Below, piece by piece: positions 44,037 to 56,577 of a stretch of 64,000 bases of DNA (positions within the stretch are counted from its first letter, which is position 1; each line of letters opens with the position of its first letter). Under the pieces are notes generated by a model. That model was not told the origin of the DNA, made no database searches, and worked only from the letters and a program-made list of their open reading frames with translations. The stretch comes from Mesostigma viride (taxonomy: Eukaryota > Streptophyta > Mesostigmatophyceae > Mesostigmatales > Mesostigmataceae), in contig RPFO01000406.1 of assembly GCA_009746045.1 (NCBI GenBank), positions 1,519,030-1,583,029 of the forward strand, given 5' to 3'. The translations under genes and the position numbers were made by a program.

Positions 44037-45705
44037 TTGGTGAATTAATTAATTAAAATCATAGCTCCGTGGGGAGCATATGTAACACATAGCCCTGAGA
44101 AAGGGGCATCTATGGGTTTGTAATACAATCAGGGCGACAACGTGCAGGTGTAGGATGTACAACTATCACCTGCTCTGGGTGCACTAGGTGCACCTGCACC
44201 TCCATGATGGTTCATGCCTCCTAAACAAGCACAGGCACCCAGGGGGGGCTTGAGGAGAGGGCCTAGAAGGCCTGCATGACATATGGGGTGGAAGGTATGT
44301 GGCTAGGCTATAGCTAGGGTACACATGGCCTCTCAGCAAGGAGTAACTCCCTGCATGGGCAAAGCATGACTCGACATTGCTACGGCTATTGCAAGGGCGG
44401 GTGTGGGCCCATCACGTAGGCATACATGGCCACGTCACTAAGCTTTAGAACTAGTCTACACTACTGCTATATATTCCCTAGTCTGGGGTGGCTGGGGTGG
44501 CTGGGGTTGCAGGGGTCGCCTGCCAGGGCTTGTGGGCGACGTAGATGTCCGCCCCCTTCCAGTAGACCGGCTTCTGCCCCGCCGTCTGCCGAAGCTGGAG
44601 GTAGGTCGGCCATAACTCCCGTCGCCGTTGTTGCTGCGTCAAGGTCAAGTCGTCGTCCAGCGTGTAGGCGGTCCCCCCAAGCCGCTTGCGACACTTGAGG
44701 AACTCCATCTTATCCGCCATGGTGTCAAAGGTGAGGAGCAAGGGGGAGGGGCCGGCCTTACCCCGCGAGCGGGGAAGGCGGGTCACCCCCCGCGGCTTGC
44801 CCTTACCAGTGATAGCCATGGGGACAAGGATTTTGTTCTCAAACGCCAGGGCAAGGGTCTCGGAGGTCTCGTCCTGCAGCGGGTCGAAGTGCTTGACTAT
44901 GACGTTAAGGCTGCGCTTGGCGAGCTCGGCCTCCTCGCGAAGCCGGTCCAGCGTCTGCTGCTTAAGCAGCCTGGGCGGCGACGGCGGAGGTGGTGGAGGT
45001 GGCGTGTTGCTTAAGCATGTCCGCCCAGGTCGGGATGGGAGGAGCATCGCCGGCAGGGCCAGCAGGGGCTGGCCGAGCGGCGATGTCCTTCACCGCCTGA
45101 GCAGTGATGCCGGCGGTGTTCTGCAAGCATTCGATGGCTATGGCATTGTCCTGCAGGCGCTTGTCGATGGCGAGAAGCTGGGCCGTGAGGGCGTCGGTTG
45201 TGGTGGAGGTGGAGGCGAGGAGCTTGGAGGTGGCGGTGGTGGTGGAGGAGAGGATGGGAAGCTCGGCAGCCAACGTGCCGCCCATGGCCGCCACATCTGC
45301 GGCCAGGGGTGTCACTTGCTGTTCGATGGCGTTGTTGATGATGGAGCGAATTTCGGAGGTGGAGGGGGGGGCCCAGATGTCGGCGACAGAGCGCCCGAGG
45401 AGGCAGCAGAGGGCGAGGAGCTGAAGGCGGGGGCGGGAGTAGCTGGACAGATCCGACGGGGAATCCATGCGGGTAGGCATAATGATGCGGCCTTGGACGT
45501 AAAAGTGCTTGCCCAGGGCAAGAAGCGAGGTGCGCGACCCAAAGAACACGGCGTTCATAAACTGGATGGGATTTGCGCGGCCTTGTGTCCACCATGTAGC
45601 TGATTTGGCGTCAAAGTCTATTTCTTTCCAGTCCGGCTCGTCAGGGGGCGGATGCTCAGGGCGGCTACGTTTAGTAGGCTCTGGCGATGCAGAGGGCGAC
45701 TTTTG
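44037..45705 (-). mobile_element. ORF1-only retroelement copy 1 (5'-truncated)
   Basis: ORF1 is in two frames. 45558-44962 has MNAVFFGSRTSLLALGKHF and later QQVTPLAADVAAMGGTL. 45047-44478 has NVIVKHFDPLQDETSE, LLTFDTMADKMEFLKCRK, DDLTLTQQQRRRELWPTY and KPVYWKGADIYVAHKPW. About 430 bp of UTR follow the stop, then an ACGGAG/CTCCGT hairpin and a TTAA tail at 44037. No reverse transcriptase lies between ORF1 and the tail. Confidence 0.75.
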
Positions 45706-45972
45706 GTGATAGACTCGGCATGGACATGTGCTACACTAATCGTGACGGGCTCACACCCGCGCAGCCTCCTGGTTTGTCTGTAATATGGAGGCAGATGGTA
45801 CGCAAGGATAGATGGCAAGTAGTGATGAAGGAGACCACCCCCAAGTCTGTGGGGGCTCCGCGTGTGACCGTGTATGGCATTCATAGCGATTCGGGCCGCG
45901 GTGCCCACACCCCTGTAACTAGGACCTAGATAGCTTATACCATCCATTCCATCCCATGTTCCCCTCCCACTG
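45687..45972 (+). mobile_element. LINE family B fragment: ORF2 C-terminus, 3' UTR and tail
   Basis: Reads GLSVIWRQMVRKDRWQVV, close to GLSVIWKKMMDKAKWAQV of the central LINE. The 3' UTR and a short AATTAAT tail follow. It forms the inverse of 13876-14155. Confidence 0.7.
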
Positions 45973-46029
45973 AGTGTCTAGTAATTAATCACAGGAGGGT
46001 CTTCACGCCCCTCGGAACCGCGCTGTCGG

Positions 46030-47610
46030 CTCCACTACCTTTCCAGGTCGATGATCACGACTGGACCAACATGTCTCCGTCCGATGCTCTGCACTGCATC
46101 TTCTTCGGGGACTATACGCCGCGCTTTACGACCTGTGCCACCATCTCCACGACAACAATCGCCTCCTCGAGGCCTCCCGGACGGCCGCCTCTGGAACGAC
46201 ATCCGCCTGCTGTTCGGGTGCCAAAGCCCCCAACTCCAGCACACCATCCTCAACTCCATTCTCCAGCGCTCTGACGGCGAGATCTGGGCTCCATCCATCT
46301 CCGCCCCCACCCTCCGCTCCATCCTCGCGGAAGCCTTCCAGCAGCACGTGACCCCCCTTGCTGCCGACGTCGCAGCAATGGGTGGCCCGCTGGCTGCTGA
46401 ACTTCCTCACCTCAACGCCACCTCCACTGCCATTTCCGCCTCCACTGCCGACTGTCATCAAAGCCCAGCTCCTCGACCTCGACCAACGCCTTCAAGCCAC
46501 CGCCACCGCCCTTTAGAGCTTGCATGACACCGCCGGCCTCACCGCCCAGGCGGTGAAGGATCGACATCGCCGCCCAGCCGGCGCCTGCTGGCCCGGCCGG
46601 CGATGCTCCCTCCACCTGGGCGGACTTGCTTATAAGCATCACACCACCTCCACCACCTCCACCATCCCGGCCACAACTCAAGCAACAAGCACTCGACCTT
46701 CGCGAGGAAGCCGACATCGCCAAGCGCAGCAACAATGTCATCGTCAAGCACTTCGCCCAGCTGGCAGGTGAGACCTCCACGAGCCTCAGTCTTGAAGCAT
46801 TTAAGCACGCCACTTTTTGCCCCCATGCAACTCACTGGACCGTGAGCTGCGCGGGCTGTCGGCTGTCCGCCTCCCCTGCGCGCGGGGTAAGGCTGGCCCG
46901 GCACCCGTGCTCCTCACCTTTAAGTACATGGCGGACAAGCTGGCGTTCCTTAAATGCCGCAAGAAGCTCTTGAGGACTCGCTTCACGCTGGACAACCACT
47001 TGACCCTGGCCCAGGCCGCCCAGCAACAGCGGCGACGCGAGCTATGGCCGACCTACCTTCAGCTCCGGCAGAGCGCAGGGGGGAAGCCGGTATACTGGAG
47101 GGGGGCGGTCATCCACGTTGACCACAAGCCCTGGCAGCCCCCTCCTGCCACCTCAGACTAGGGAATCCATACCAGTAGTGTAGATTAGTCAGGCTTAGCC
47201 TAGCATGTGGCCCACGCGCATGTGCGCCCATAATGGCCCCCATGGATGTTGCCTTCAGAATTTAGCCAAGCCATGCCTATAATGGGACCCCCATGGATGT
47301 CGCATTAAGAATTTAGCCATGCTATGCCTATGCAGACAGACGCTCGATCTCTGTTGAGAAGCCATGCCCTAGCTCTTGTATAGCCATGATGATCTTCCTC
47401 CCCCGTGCCGGGATCCCCTTAGTTGGGTTGAACCCGAGACATCATGGTGGTGCCGGTGCCCTTGAGGCACCTAGAGCAAGTGTTGCTTACATTCCACGCT
47501 TGCAGGATTAAGTAGCCCAGAATGTATTAAAAGCCATATGCCCCTTCTCCGGGATATGTGCTACATGTACTCCCAACGGAGTTATGTTACTAATTAATTA
47601 TTTAATCCAC
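46030..47610 (+). mobile_element. ORF1-only retroelement copy 2
   Basis: Collinear with copy 4. MSPSDALHCIFFGDY is followed by frameshifts; the C-terminal part (46817-47161) has LLTFKYMADKLAFLKCRK and RRRELWPTYLQLRQ. The stop at 47159-47161 is followed by about 430 bp of UTR, a hairpin (CTCCCAACGGAG) and a TTAATTAATTATTTAA tail. At least three frameshifts. Confidence 0.75.
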
Positions 47611-47619
47611 TCCCGTCGT

Positions 47620-48150
47620 CCACCCCTTCACTTTGAAGGAATTGGACGGCGCCCTTGCTTGCCTGCATGTGGTATGATGCGGCGGTCGGTGCCGACCATG
47701 CACCTTTCGGATGAGCTGCTGAAGACCGCTGACCCGGCGGTGAGGGATCTTCTGCTGGCGTTCTCCAACCGTGTCCTGCTCTCTGATGAGCCTCCGCCTG
47801 CTGAGTGGCAGACGGGCACCCGAGTCATGCTGACAGTACAAGAAGGGCTCGATCTGCTGCTGACCCCGGTACGTACTATCGGGGTGTCTGCCTCCAGAGC
47901 TCCGCTCTGAAGGTCTTCATGCGCATGATGCTGCACAGGCTCTGCGCCGCGCTGGACCCACATGGCACCTGGGTGAGTCTCAGATGGGTTTCCGTCGTGG
48001 TCGTAACACTGTCATGGCTGTGTTTGTCGCGCGCCGCGCCGGTTGATGGAGGACTGGTGCGTCGCTTTTGCCCTGATGGTTTGCCGCTGGTCTTCATTTT
48101 TGTCGACTAAATGTATCGAGGCCTTTGACACGGTCCTCTGGGAGGCTCTT
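47620..48150 (+). mobile_element. LINE reverse transcriptase fragment, degenerate
   Basis: Reads AVRDLLLAFSNRVLLSDEPP then AEWQTG, followed after a frame change by YRGVCLQSSALKVFMRMM and FIFVD. This is the N-terminal RT region, homologous to 8650-9650 (minus). It is cut by the next element's TTAA tail at 48150. Confidence 0.7.
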
Positions 48151-48486
48151 TAATTAATTAATTAGTAACATAACTCCGCTGGGAGTATAAGTAGCACATA
48201 TCATAGAGAAGGGGCATATGGCTTTTAATACATTCTGGGCTACTTCCTGCAAGGGTGGAATGTAAACAACACTCGCTCTAGGTGCCGGCACCAAGGGCAC
48301 CTGCACCACCATGATGTCAGTCGGAGCTCAACCCAACTAAGGGGGGGCCCGGCATGGGGGGGAAGATCATCATGCCGGGTTATACAAGAGCTACATAGGA
48401 CATATGTCGACGAATGGCAGCAATAAATTAACGCTGGTGGTACCCGGTCCACTGGGTAGGATGGCCCAAAGAGCCTCCCACCGCAC
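48150..48486 (-). mobile_element. ORF1-only element 3' UTR fragment
   Basis: TTAATTAATTAATTAG tail, a CTCCGCTGGGAG hairpin and GGGGCATATGGCTTTTAATA. It matches the UTR of copies 2 and 4 and is 5'-truncated. Confidence 0.7.
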
Positions 48487-50765
48487 AGACCACGAGCCAC
48501 GAGGTAGCCATGGCTGCATGACGGCGGAGCTCATAACTTTCACGTTTAAGCACCGAATTCGGCTGTGAATATCACAATCGCTTTGTCTTAATTTCTAAGA
48601 CGCACATGCTGATATAATTTTCTGCAGCTATTTTCCGCATTTATATGACGAGCAAGCGCTCCCGCGGAGCGTTGCGTCGAGGCTCGACGCAGCGCAGCCT
48701 GGCGGCTGCGCTAGCTCGGCCATGAAGATACGTCTGCAGCTCCGGCTGCAGCTTCGCCCTCAGGTCCGGCAGGCAGCGGTGACACTAGCTAGTCGCGCAC
48801 TGGTGGTCGCCCCGAACCCTCCCGGGCTTAATGCCTCGCCATCGGCATCGCCTGTCAGACCCTAAACGCAGCCGCCCAGCCGACAAAACAGGACGGGGTT
48901 TTCACACCCCACACGGAACCGCGCTTTCGGCCCCAACCTTTCAAGGTCGACGATCACGACTGGACCAACATGTCCCCGGCAACTGCCCTGCATGGCCTCT
49001 TCTACGGGGACTACGCCTCGCTTTACGACCAGTGTGCCTCCATCTCCACGACATCAAATTACATATCGCCTCATCACCCCGGACGGCACATGGTGCCGGT
49101 TTAACACCGACGCTCTGCTCGGGTGCACCTGCCCCCAACTCCAGCACACCATTCTCAACTCCCTTCTCATGCGCTCTGATGGTGAGATCTGGGCTCCATC
49201 CATCTCCGCCCCCCCATTCCGTTCCATCCTTACGGAAGCCTTAAGGGTTTAATTTCAGCAGTTTAATTAATTCCAGCAGCACGTGACCCCCCTTGCTGCC
49301 GATGTACGTAGGACAGCAACGTTACGTACTACTCACTGTATTACAAGATAACTGGGCGGCACGCTGGCTGCTGAGCTTCCTCACCTTTCCACGGCCACCG
49401 TCCGGCTCCACCTCCACTACCATTTCCGCCTCCCTGACTGCCGACATCAAGGCCCAGCTCCTCGACCTCGACCAGCGCCCGGTCTCCAAGCCACCGACAC
49501 CGCCCTTGAGACTCGCCTGCATGACACCGCAAGCCTCACCGCCCAGGCGGTGAAGGACATCGCTGCCCAGCCGGCATCTGCTGGCCCGGCCAGCGATGCT
49601 CCCTCCGGCCATGCACCTGGGCGGACTTGCTTAAGCATCATTATGACCACCTCCACCACCTCCACCATCGCGGCACAGCTCAAGCAACAAGCACTCGACC
49701 TTCGCGAGGAGGCCCGGAGATCACCCAGCGCAGCCACATGTCATCGTCAAGCACTTCGACCAGCCGGTTAAGGTGAGACCTCGACGACTCTTCTGACGGC
49801 ATTCAAGCGCGACATTACTGTCCCCATGCAACTCACTGGTGAGCTGCGGATGTCGGCTGTCCGCCTCCCCCGCACGCGGGGTAAGGCTGGCCCGGCACCC
49901 GTGCTCCTTGACCTTAATTGAGTACATCGGGCGGATAAGCTGTCGTTCCTTAAAGGCCACAATGAAGATCTCGGGGATTCGCTTCACGCTGGACGCGGAC
50001 GACTTGACCCTGGCCCAGCAACAGCGGCGACGCGAGCTATGGCCCGGCGACCTACCTTCAGCTCCGGCAGAGCGCAGGGGGTAAGCCTGTATACTGGAGG
50101 GGGGCGGTCATCCACGTTGACCACAAGCCCTGGCAGGCACCTCCTGCCACCTCGGACTAGGGAATATATACCAGACCGGTTGTCCTGGAGGAGTTTGGGG
50201 CCATGGGGCCCCTGACCTCCGCCTTCTTCAAGGAGTGTTGCCGGCTCCGGGAGGACCGGCTGGACCTGGAGGGCCAGCGGGCCCCATGGTCGGCGCGGAC
50301 CTGGACGTCATATTGGCGTCAGCGCTTGTCGGTGGCGCTGACTCGGGCCATGGCTGACATCATGCTCCGCCGTACGCGGGCTGATTTTGCGGTGCAGCAG
50401 GGCTATTAGGTTCCTCCCGTTAGGCGTTTCCATTGGTCTTATCGTAGTATAGAGCTTTGACATGGCTCTGTATATAGGTTTATAGCTGGGCGTTTGCTTT
50501 GGTTTGAGTGATTTCACTCTGCTGTAAGTAATTATATTTTTAATGTATATACCAGTAGTGTAGATTAGTCAGGCTTAGCCGCCTTGCATGTGGCCCACGC
50601 GCATGTGCGCCCATAACGGCCCCCATGGATGATGCCTTCCGAATGTAGCCAAGCCATGCAGGCCTATAATGGGACCTCCCATGGATGTTGCATTAAGAAT
50701 TTAGCCATGCTATGCCTATGCAGAGAGACGCTCTGACTGTTGAGAAGCCATATATGCACAGCGGT
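48487..50765 (+). mobile_element. ORF1-only retroelement copy 3, with an insertion
   Basis: Its 5' UTR (AACTTTCACGTTTAAGCACC) matches that of copy 4 in inverse orientation. A start reading MTSKRS at about 48644 is followed by a frame that soon breaks. Later pieces are ATALHGLFYGDYASLYD, HTILNSLLMRSDGEIWAP and a C-terminal RRRELWP. A 376-bp LINE family C piece is inserted at 50172-50547. Confidence 0.65.
50172..50547 (+). mobile_element. LINE family C 3' end inserted in copy 3
   Basis: Reads GPLTSAFFKECCRLREDRLD, then TWTSYWRQRLSVALTRAM and a stop, followed by a UTR ending TAAGTAATTATATTTTTAAT. ATATACCA flanks both sides (target duplication). Related copies are at 55618-56160 and 57905-58205. 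Confidence 0.7.
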
Positions 50766-51660
50766 CTGAAAGTGCCAAAAAACACCCATCTTATTCCTCC
50801 TAGCTGCAGTTATATTCAGATGATGGTCAAACTTGGTGGCAAGCTTCCTTATGATACCTAGTTTTACTGTGCCAAGTTGCACCTTGGCTGGCTACCTGGT
50901 GCTTACTGAACGGTGACGTCGAAAAGCATTAAAAACACCAAAACTACCAATTTTATTCATTATTATATAATTGCACAAACATCACAAATCATGTCTGCTT
51001 GACCTGCAAATGGGTAGATAACTTATCTACATCACACTGAGCTTACCTACCGATTTGCACCCGAGTTAGACACGCGGTTTGGAAAGCAATTATGCAGTCA
51101 AACGTCACACATAAGCCTATTTTAGGCATTTTATTAACAAGTTGATGCCTCCATTAATGCAAATGAGCTTAGATTCACCTAGAAATTGTTAAACACATCA
51201 TTTGTGAAGTATGAAGCCTGACAGGGAACTTGCATCCTACCGATTTAATGGCAGTTAATGACAATATTCTGCTGTCACATGTCACCACGATGCCAAATTA
51301 AGACATTCATTACACCGTAGGTGGTGCGAATGATCTCAGTTTGGCTTGAAATCTGGCAGGCAATTATGCTGCACCATGCTACACAAGTCTCCCAAGTTTT
51401 AGTGAGATTGCACATCAGATGGCGAAAAAACTGTGACGTGTGCCAGCTGCCAGCCATGCAACAACTCGCACTTCCTAGAAAGTGCACACCTCCAAGCAAG
51501 CAACTGAGGTCCTAGTGAGCTTAAACTTGGTACCACTCTGTATAATGATGTACACATCAATGAGAACGAGACATCCATGCAACTAGCCATCGTAAAATCA
51601 CCAAGTTGTGACATGTGAAAGCATAATAATGCCAGTTTATTCGTCTATAACACACATAAA
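50766..51660. other. No gene recognised
   Basis: AT-rich sequence with only short frames. Confidence 0.35.
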
Positions 51661-51689
51661 TAACACTGATGGAGAGCCCACTGGCCACC

Positions 51690-52440
51690 GTTGAAGAGCC
51701 CTCGCCTGGCATGCATGCAAACGTCATGCTACGCCTTCATAAAGCTGCATGCCCTGCACGTAGACTCATTTTGCTGCAGCCCGCAGGTGATCCAGCATCC
51801 TCTTCCTTGCTCGTTGTTTCGCATAGGAAAGTGGCATGCAGAGGCGGTGTGCCCCGGCAACTCTTGGCGCACCATGCCATGCTGCCCATGCAGCATGCAT
51901 GCTCTGCGCAAGTGCACCGTGATGACGCACATGGCCCTTCCACGCTTGTCAGTCCCAGTTTTGACACGCTATTTAGAGCGGTGTGCATACTAAGGTCACC
52001 TTGTTCACATGGTGGAGGTGTTCTATAAGGCCTCCCCCGAAAGCAGGCGCAGGTCACCCAACTCACGGATCTGAGATGGGATGTGCACGCCCGCACCAGG
52101 TCGTGCATGTATGTGGTGACATGCTCGGGGGCAGTGAAAGAGATGAAAGAGGCAACATAAGTGGCTGCCAGCTCCTCTACGTACCTCGGCTGGGCACCCG
52201 TTTGCCTCCCGCTTGGGCCGGCCCCCCTGGCCCATCATCATCTAAGTCACACAGGGCCTCCCAAACATCCTTCAAACCCTTCCACACCCTGGTCAGCTCC
52301 TCCCTGTCCACATGTGACTCTGCATCCTCATCAGCGTCGTGCTGGCAAACAATGTTCACACACAGCTGGAATTTGTCCAGCAAGGTCTCAGCCTCCCTTC
52401 CAATGACACTGATGTGGCTTCTCAACTGCCTTAGCACTGG
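51690..52440 (-). pseudogene. Decayed spliced minus-strand gene, possibly a transposase
   Basis: Coherent stretches: ETLLDKFQLCVNIVCQHDAD, then EELTRVWKGLKDVWEALCDL (52440-52230). After a frame change at a G-run near 52222 comes YVEELAATYVASFISFTAP and EHVTTYMHDLVRACTSHL, ending at donor GTGAGT near 52065. A short piece reading EHLHHVNK lies near 52030 and RARKRMLDHLRAAAK near 51790. The TxYMHxL pattern followed by EHLHxVxK and a basic KRMLDHLR end recalls some eukaryotic DNA transposases. I cannot name the family. Confidence 0.35.
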
Positions 52441-52589
52441 CATTCTTAGATTGTGCTTTCACGTACTTCTCCTAATAATAAACACGCCCATCTCATCATG
52501 CATGTGGAGAGAGCGCTCTGTGGCCTGCCCACCTGCGGCAGTGAGAGAAGCTAGGGCGCCCTCCCTCCTTCTCGCTGTGTATATCGGGT

Positions 52590-52652
52590 TGAAGGTTCCT
52601 TTACTCTGTATTGGCACCCACGTGACGCAGTCACGTGCTTATTAATTAATCT
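52590..52652 (+). repeat. LINE 3'-end stub with CACGTG hairpin
   Basis: CACGTGACGCAGTCACGTG followed by TTAATTAAT, repeated at 57225-57290. Confidence 0.6.
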
Positions 52653-52656
52653 CATC

Positions 52657-53517
52657 ATGCAACACCTTCAGCATTTCTCACCTCCTCGCCCTTATATGCA
52701 TCCGTGCCATGATGGTCCTGTCCAGGAGTGCACATACATTATTGAGAAGGCAGTGAAGAAGACAGGTTGGGTGTTCATGGTGCTCAACGGGGAGGAGAGG
52801 GGAACAGCCCCACTTCAGACTGGCCAAAGTGGTCCCGGGCATGCTGCCCTGCCTTGCTCTCATTCCTTCAGCTCTGTGTCTCTGAGCTCTGCCTGCATGG
52901 GTATGGAAAACCTTGTGGCAGTGAGGGCTGGAGGCGCACTTGAAAGGGGCAGTGGGATCAACCAGCTGCACATCGTGGGCTATAGCTCCCTAGCCGGCAT
53001 CTGCACAGTGCGGGATGAGAAGTGCTTGGATGCCTCCAGGTCACCGAACTCAAGGCCTTGGGGCATGTGCACTTGTTGCAAGGGTACTGGTGTGAGCATC
53101 CTGCTTGCCCTCTCTCTGCATTCACATATGCCGCCCCCAAAGCATCCTGACAACCGGCACGCGCCTCCCATCACCGGCCTAAGCGCACCCCCTCGATCCG
53201 CTCAGCAAGGACCTCCCCATACTCTCATCGGATCAGAGCTCAGTCCTGTGCAGTTGGCTGTGCTCCTGTCTAAGGCATGCGAGGCAGCCACACGCTGCAT
53301 GGACAAAATTCCTCACCCCTTCTACCGTGTTCCTCCCCCCCAACCCGTTGGCAGCAAGCTCGTTGAATTGATGATCCCTAGCCACATTCACACTCCCCAT
53401 TGGGTTTACCACGACCCACTAGCTGAAGTGAACTGTCAACTTGGTGATGCCCTCGTGGGGAGATTGAGTCCAAACAAGCTTCATGGGAGGGGCCACAACA
53501 CCTACACTGCCAGCTGA
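52657..53517 (+). CDS. Hypothetical 286-residue frame
   Basis: Longest open frame of this interval. Some parts look protein-like (IIEKAVKKTGWVFMVLNGEE, LAVLLSKACEAATRCMDKI). It starts right after a LINE tail and has no recognised domain, and the minus strand also carries plausible scraps. It may be chance or part of an old transposon. Confidence 0.25.
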   Translation: MQHLQHFSPPRPYMHPCHDGPVQECTYIIEKAVKKTGWVFMVLNGEERGTAPLQTGQSGPGHAALPCSHSFSSVSLSSACMGMENLVAVRAGGALERGSGINQLHIVGYSSLAGICTVRDEKCLDASRSPNSRPWGMCTCCKGTGVSILLALSLHSHMPPPKHPDNRHAPPITGLSAPPRSAQQGPPHTLIGSELSPVQLAVLLSKACEAATRCMDKIPHPFYRVPPPQPVGSKLVELMIPSHIHTPHWVYHDPLAEVNCQLGDALVGRLSPNKLHGRGHNTYTAS

Positions 53518-53679
53518 AAACAACAAGTGCTGCTCCCTCCCATTTATTCTCCCCAAGCACAGCCTACTTGAGGATATCTTGAATGTCTCGAGGAAGCATC
53601 AATTAATAGGCGCACTTTACGCTTCTTTGGCGCTGCCTGGTCATCTCGATCCTCACGCCGGCTCACGGCTCCAGTTTTC

Positions 53680-53985
53680 TATTAAATTATAACATGCCTC
53701 CGTTGGGAGATCGATCATGTAGCACATATGTACATTCCTTGATGGGTGGTGGAGTGGGGAGAGCCGCGTAATCCGACTATTCTAACGCTAATCTGTCTAG
53801 TCTAGAAAAATCCTAACTACCCTACTCATCAAAACGCCTCCTCCTCTTGGGGGGAGGTGGCTTGCCCACAGGGTCGGGCGTGTGAGCCTTGACAATCTTC
53901 TGCCACCGCGTCTTGTTCTGCATGGCAGTCCAAAGAAGGGCAGAGAGAGTGGATGCGGTATTCATGAACTGGGCTGGGACCAGTA
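53680..53985 (-). mobile_element. LINE family D fragment: ORF2 C-terminus, 3' UTR and tail
   Basis: The minus strand encodes NKTRWQKIVKAHTPDPVGKP then PPPKRRRRF, followed by the family's UTR and an AAATT tail at 53680-53690. Confidence 0.7.
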
Positions 53986-54939
53986 GGTTTTCTATTATAG
54001 GCGCCCGTAATTTGTAAACATGGTGCGCTCAATCGGCTCAGGAAAAGGAGACACGGTGAAAAACTTGTTGGCGAAAGGTGTGGGCTTCACTACAAGCTAT
54101 AAATGCGGTTCTAGACGTGTGCGTACCACTCTCTTGTGTGGACTTCCAGCCACTGCAGCTCGCGTCTGTGCCGCAAGAATCACAGACATAGTTGAGCGAC
54201 GCGTGCAGGCGCTCATCGCACCTTGGGCACGAGAGTAGCGAGGGATGTGCTCTGGAAGCCATTTAAACGGCCTGAGAAAGTGGAACGACCAAATTCGCAG
54301 AAACCAAACAGTGGCATATTTTTACGTAAGTGCACCATTATATACCGCTCGGACCGCAAGCACCTCCCAGCAGCAACATAATTTGCGGTATCGCAGCATT
54401 TACAATATGCCAGCCGGTCGTTTTAACCAAAAGTTTTTCGGTCAAAAATTTTTGAATTAGTAATAGAATCGTGCAAGCGGCTTACCTCGAGCTACATAAT
54501 CTGTCGCCTCTGTTGTCTCTTTGACATAATCTGTCGCCGTTTTCGATAAGTTTCCGGTGTGACTTTTTGGGGCCGGGTCCACTGCAAAATGCAGCGGACC
54601 TGACCCGACCTCGCGAAAATGCCCGCCCTTTTTCTGTTTTCCTGAAAAAATGGGCCGATTTCTTTAGGATAAAAAAATATATACGTTCAGTAGATGAGTT
54701 ATGAAGGCTTAAAGTGCATTCGCTTTCCTTAATGTGTTCTCAAAACCGCCACTATATAGGATTTTCACGGCCGCCATGGGTGCTGCGTGACTTTTGGCCT
54801 TGTCGACACCATCAGTCCCGCACACCAGATATTCGGGATCTCGAGCCAATTTGGTGACGGAATAAGATGGTCGTTTTTGGCGGGGCTCGGACCGTTGTGC
54901 ATCTGCAGCTAAGTAGGGGCGTCGCGTGCTGTGAGATTG
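53986..54939. other. No secure gene
   Basis: Short frames on both strands. The minus frame 54038-54262 has CPRCDERL and CDSCGTD spacing like a zinc ribbon but is too short to call. Confidence 0.3.
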
Positions 54940-55400
54940 CTTCTTGAAGGTGGAGGAGGAAGGTGGATTCGGTCCGACCGTGAGTGATCGAAGGGGCTGG
55001 AGGGGACCCATGCAGAGGTCTCCAGCAGAGCGCTGAAGGATGGTAAAGAGGGCGGCAAGCTGAAGGCGCGGTCGGGACCAGTTGGACAGGTAGTCAGGTC
55101 TGCGATGGGAAAACCGGCCGCGTCAGGTTCATTGCGGAGGCGGTGATGGGCTTGGAGGCGCCGGCACAGGCCAATTAGAAGGGAGGCGTACGACCCATAG
55201 AACATGAGCTCCAGGATCTTGATGGGTGGCATGTCGAAATAGCCGGGTCTGTCGACGTCGATCAAAGGTGGAAAATAACCTGTCAACGTCAAAGTCGCGC
55301 TCAGACCAGCTAGGTTCCGCTCAGGCCGCGGCTGCGTTTGGGCTCAGGCGATGTGAGAGGGCGAGGCATTAAGCCCGGGAGGGTTCGAGGCGCGATCACC
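54940..55400 (-). mobile_element. LINE ORF1 N-terminal fragment
   Basis: Reads ILELMFYGSYASLLIGLCRR and, after frame changes, an RPRLQLAALF-like stretch, parallel to AVFFGSRTSLLALGKHF and RPRLQLLAL in ORF1-only copy 1. Confidence 0.5.
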
Positions 55401-55617
55401 ATGCAGTGCACGAGTAGCCAAGAGTACGTAGTACACTTGTAGCCTGGAAAATGAAAAGGAAACATGACTAGACAGAAAACAAAGTAGAATTAGTAGAAAA
55501 GGTACGCTCCTAGCATTATTAGGAGCGGTTAAGTATGGAGTAGCTGTGTGTATCCTAGAAGCGAGACAATCTGCCTGAGCAGCGTGCCGTGCGACTAAAG
55601 GTGCATGCCGGCGTATA

Positions 55618-56160
55618 TATTAAAAATATAATTACTTACACGGCAGAGTGAAATCACTCAAACCAAAGCAAACGCCCAGCTATAAACCTATATACAGAGC
55701 CATGTCAAAGCTCTATACTACGATAAGACCAATGGAAACTCCTAACGGGAGGAACCTAATAGCCCAGCTGCTGCACCGCAAAATCAGCCCGCGTACGGCG
55801 GAGCATGATGTCAGCCATGGCCCGAGTCTGACAGCGCCACCGACAAGCCGGCTGGTCAACGCCAATATGACGTCCAGGTCCGCTCCGACCATGGGGCCCG
55901 CTGGCCCTCCATGCACCGCGTCCAGCCGGTCCTCCCGGAGCCGGCAACACTCCTTGAAGAAGGGCGAAGGCCGGGAGGTCAGGGGCCCCATCGCGGAGCC
56001 CCAAACTCCTCCAGGACAAAGTCACAAAGGGCACCACACGATGGTGCCCGACGTCGCCGTAGGCCACTAAGGCCAGGAGCTTGGCCCGCTCCGCCCGGTC
56101 CGCCGTGTAACCTGCCGTGAGGGAGGCCCCAGCCACGTGGCGCATATATGGTGGGGACAT
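55618..56160 (-). mobile_element. LINE family C fragment (longest copy of the 3' end)
   Basis: Includes AGYTADRAERAKLLALVAYG, then the same C-terminal block and 3' UTR as 50172-50547, with the TAAGTAATTATATTTTTAAT end at 55618 (inverse). Confidence 0.7.
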
Positions 56161-56329
56161 TGCTTGAGAAAATTCTTGACCTGCTTTATAGCATAATGCA
56201 CTGGTTTTATCCTTTCAAAATCAGAGCGTGCACCAGGTGTCAACAGGTGACAACCTCCTTGATGATGAAGTCTTGTTTGTATGAACAGAGCCTAGAAAAA
56301 CGATGTAACTGGCTGAGGACCACACCATT

Positions 56330-56570
56330 AAAATTAAATTAAATTAATTTATAACATGACTCCGTTCAGTTGGGAGATCATGTACCACACCATACTTGGC
56401 TGTATCTGAGGGAGCGCTGTCGATGGCAGGAAAACGAATAAACTGCATGGATCATGCAATACTTCGGCTCTAGACGCTTGTCATAGATCCTGGTACGCCA
56501 CCCACGTCGATTGTGGGTAATGTTGAGATCAAGGTAATTGCATGAATCGCCAGAAGAATCATATCCTCGG
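56330..56570 (-). mobile_element. Penelope-like RT fragment (downstream part) beside a LINE tail
   Basis: The minus strand reads SCNYLDLNITHNRRGWRTRI followed by YDKR. The YLDL...YDKR pair follows the RT YIDD box in Penelope-like RTs of the GIPMGTN type. An AAATT tail with a CTCCGTTCAGTTGGGAG hairpin lies at 56330-56375. Confidence 0.5.
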
Positions 56571-56577
56571 CGTCCGC

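Noticed and set aside
51669-52645. Plus-strand frames of 119 and 220 residues
   Set aside because: The minus strand gives more protein-like, spliced segments; the plus frames are Ser/Pro/His-rich shadows.
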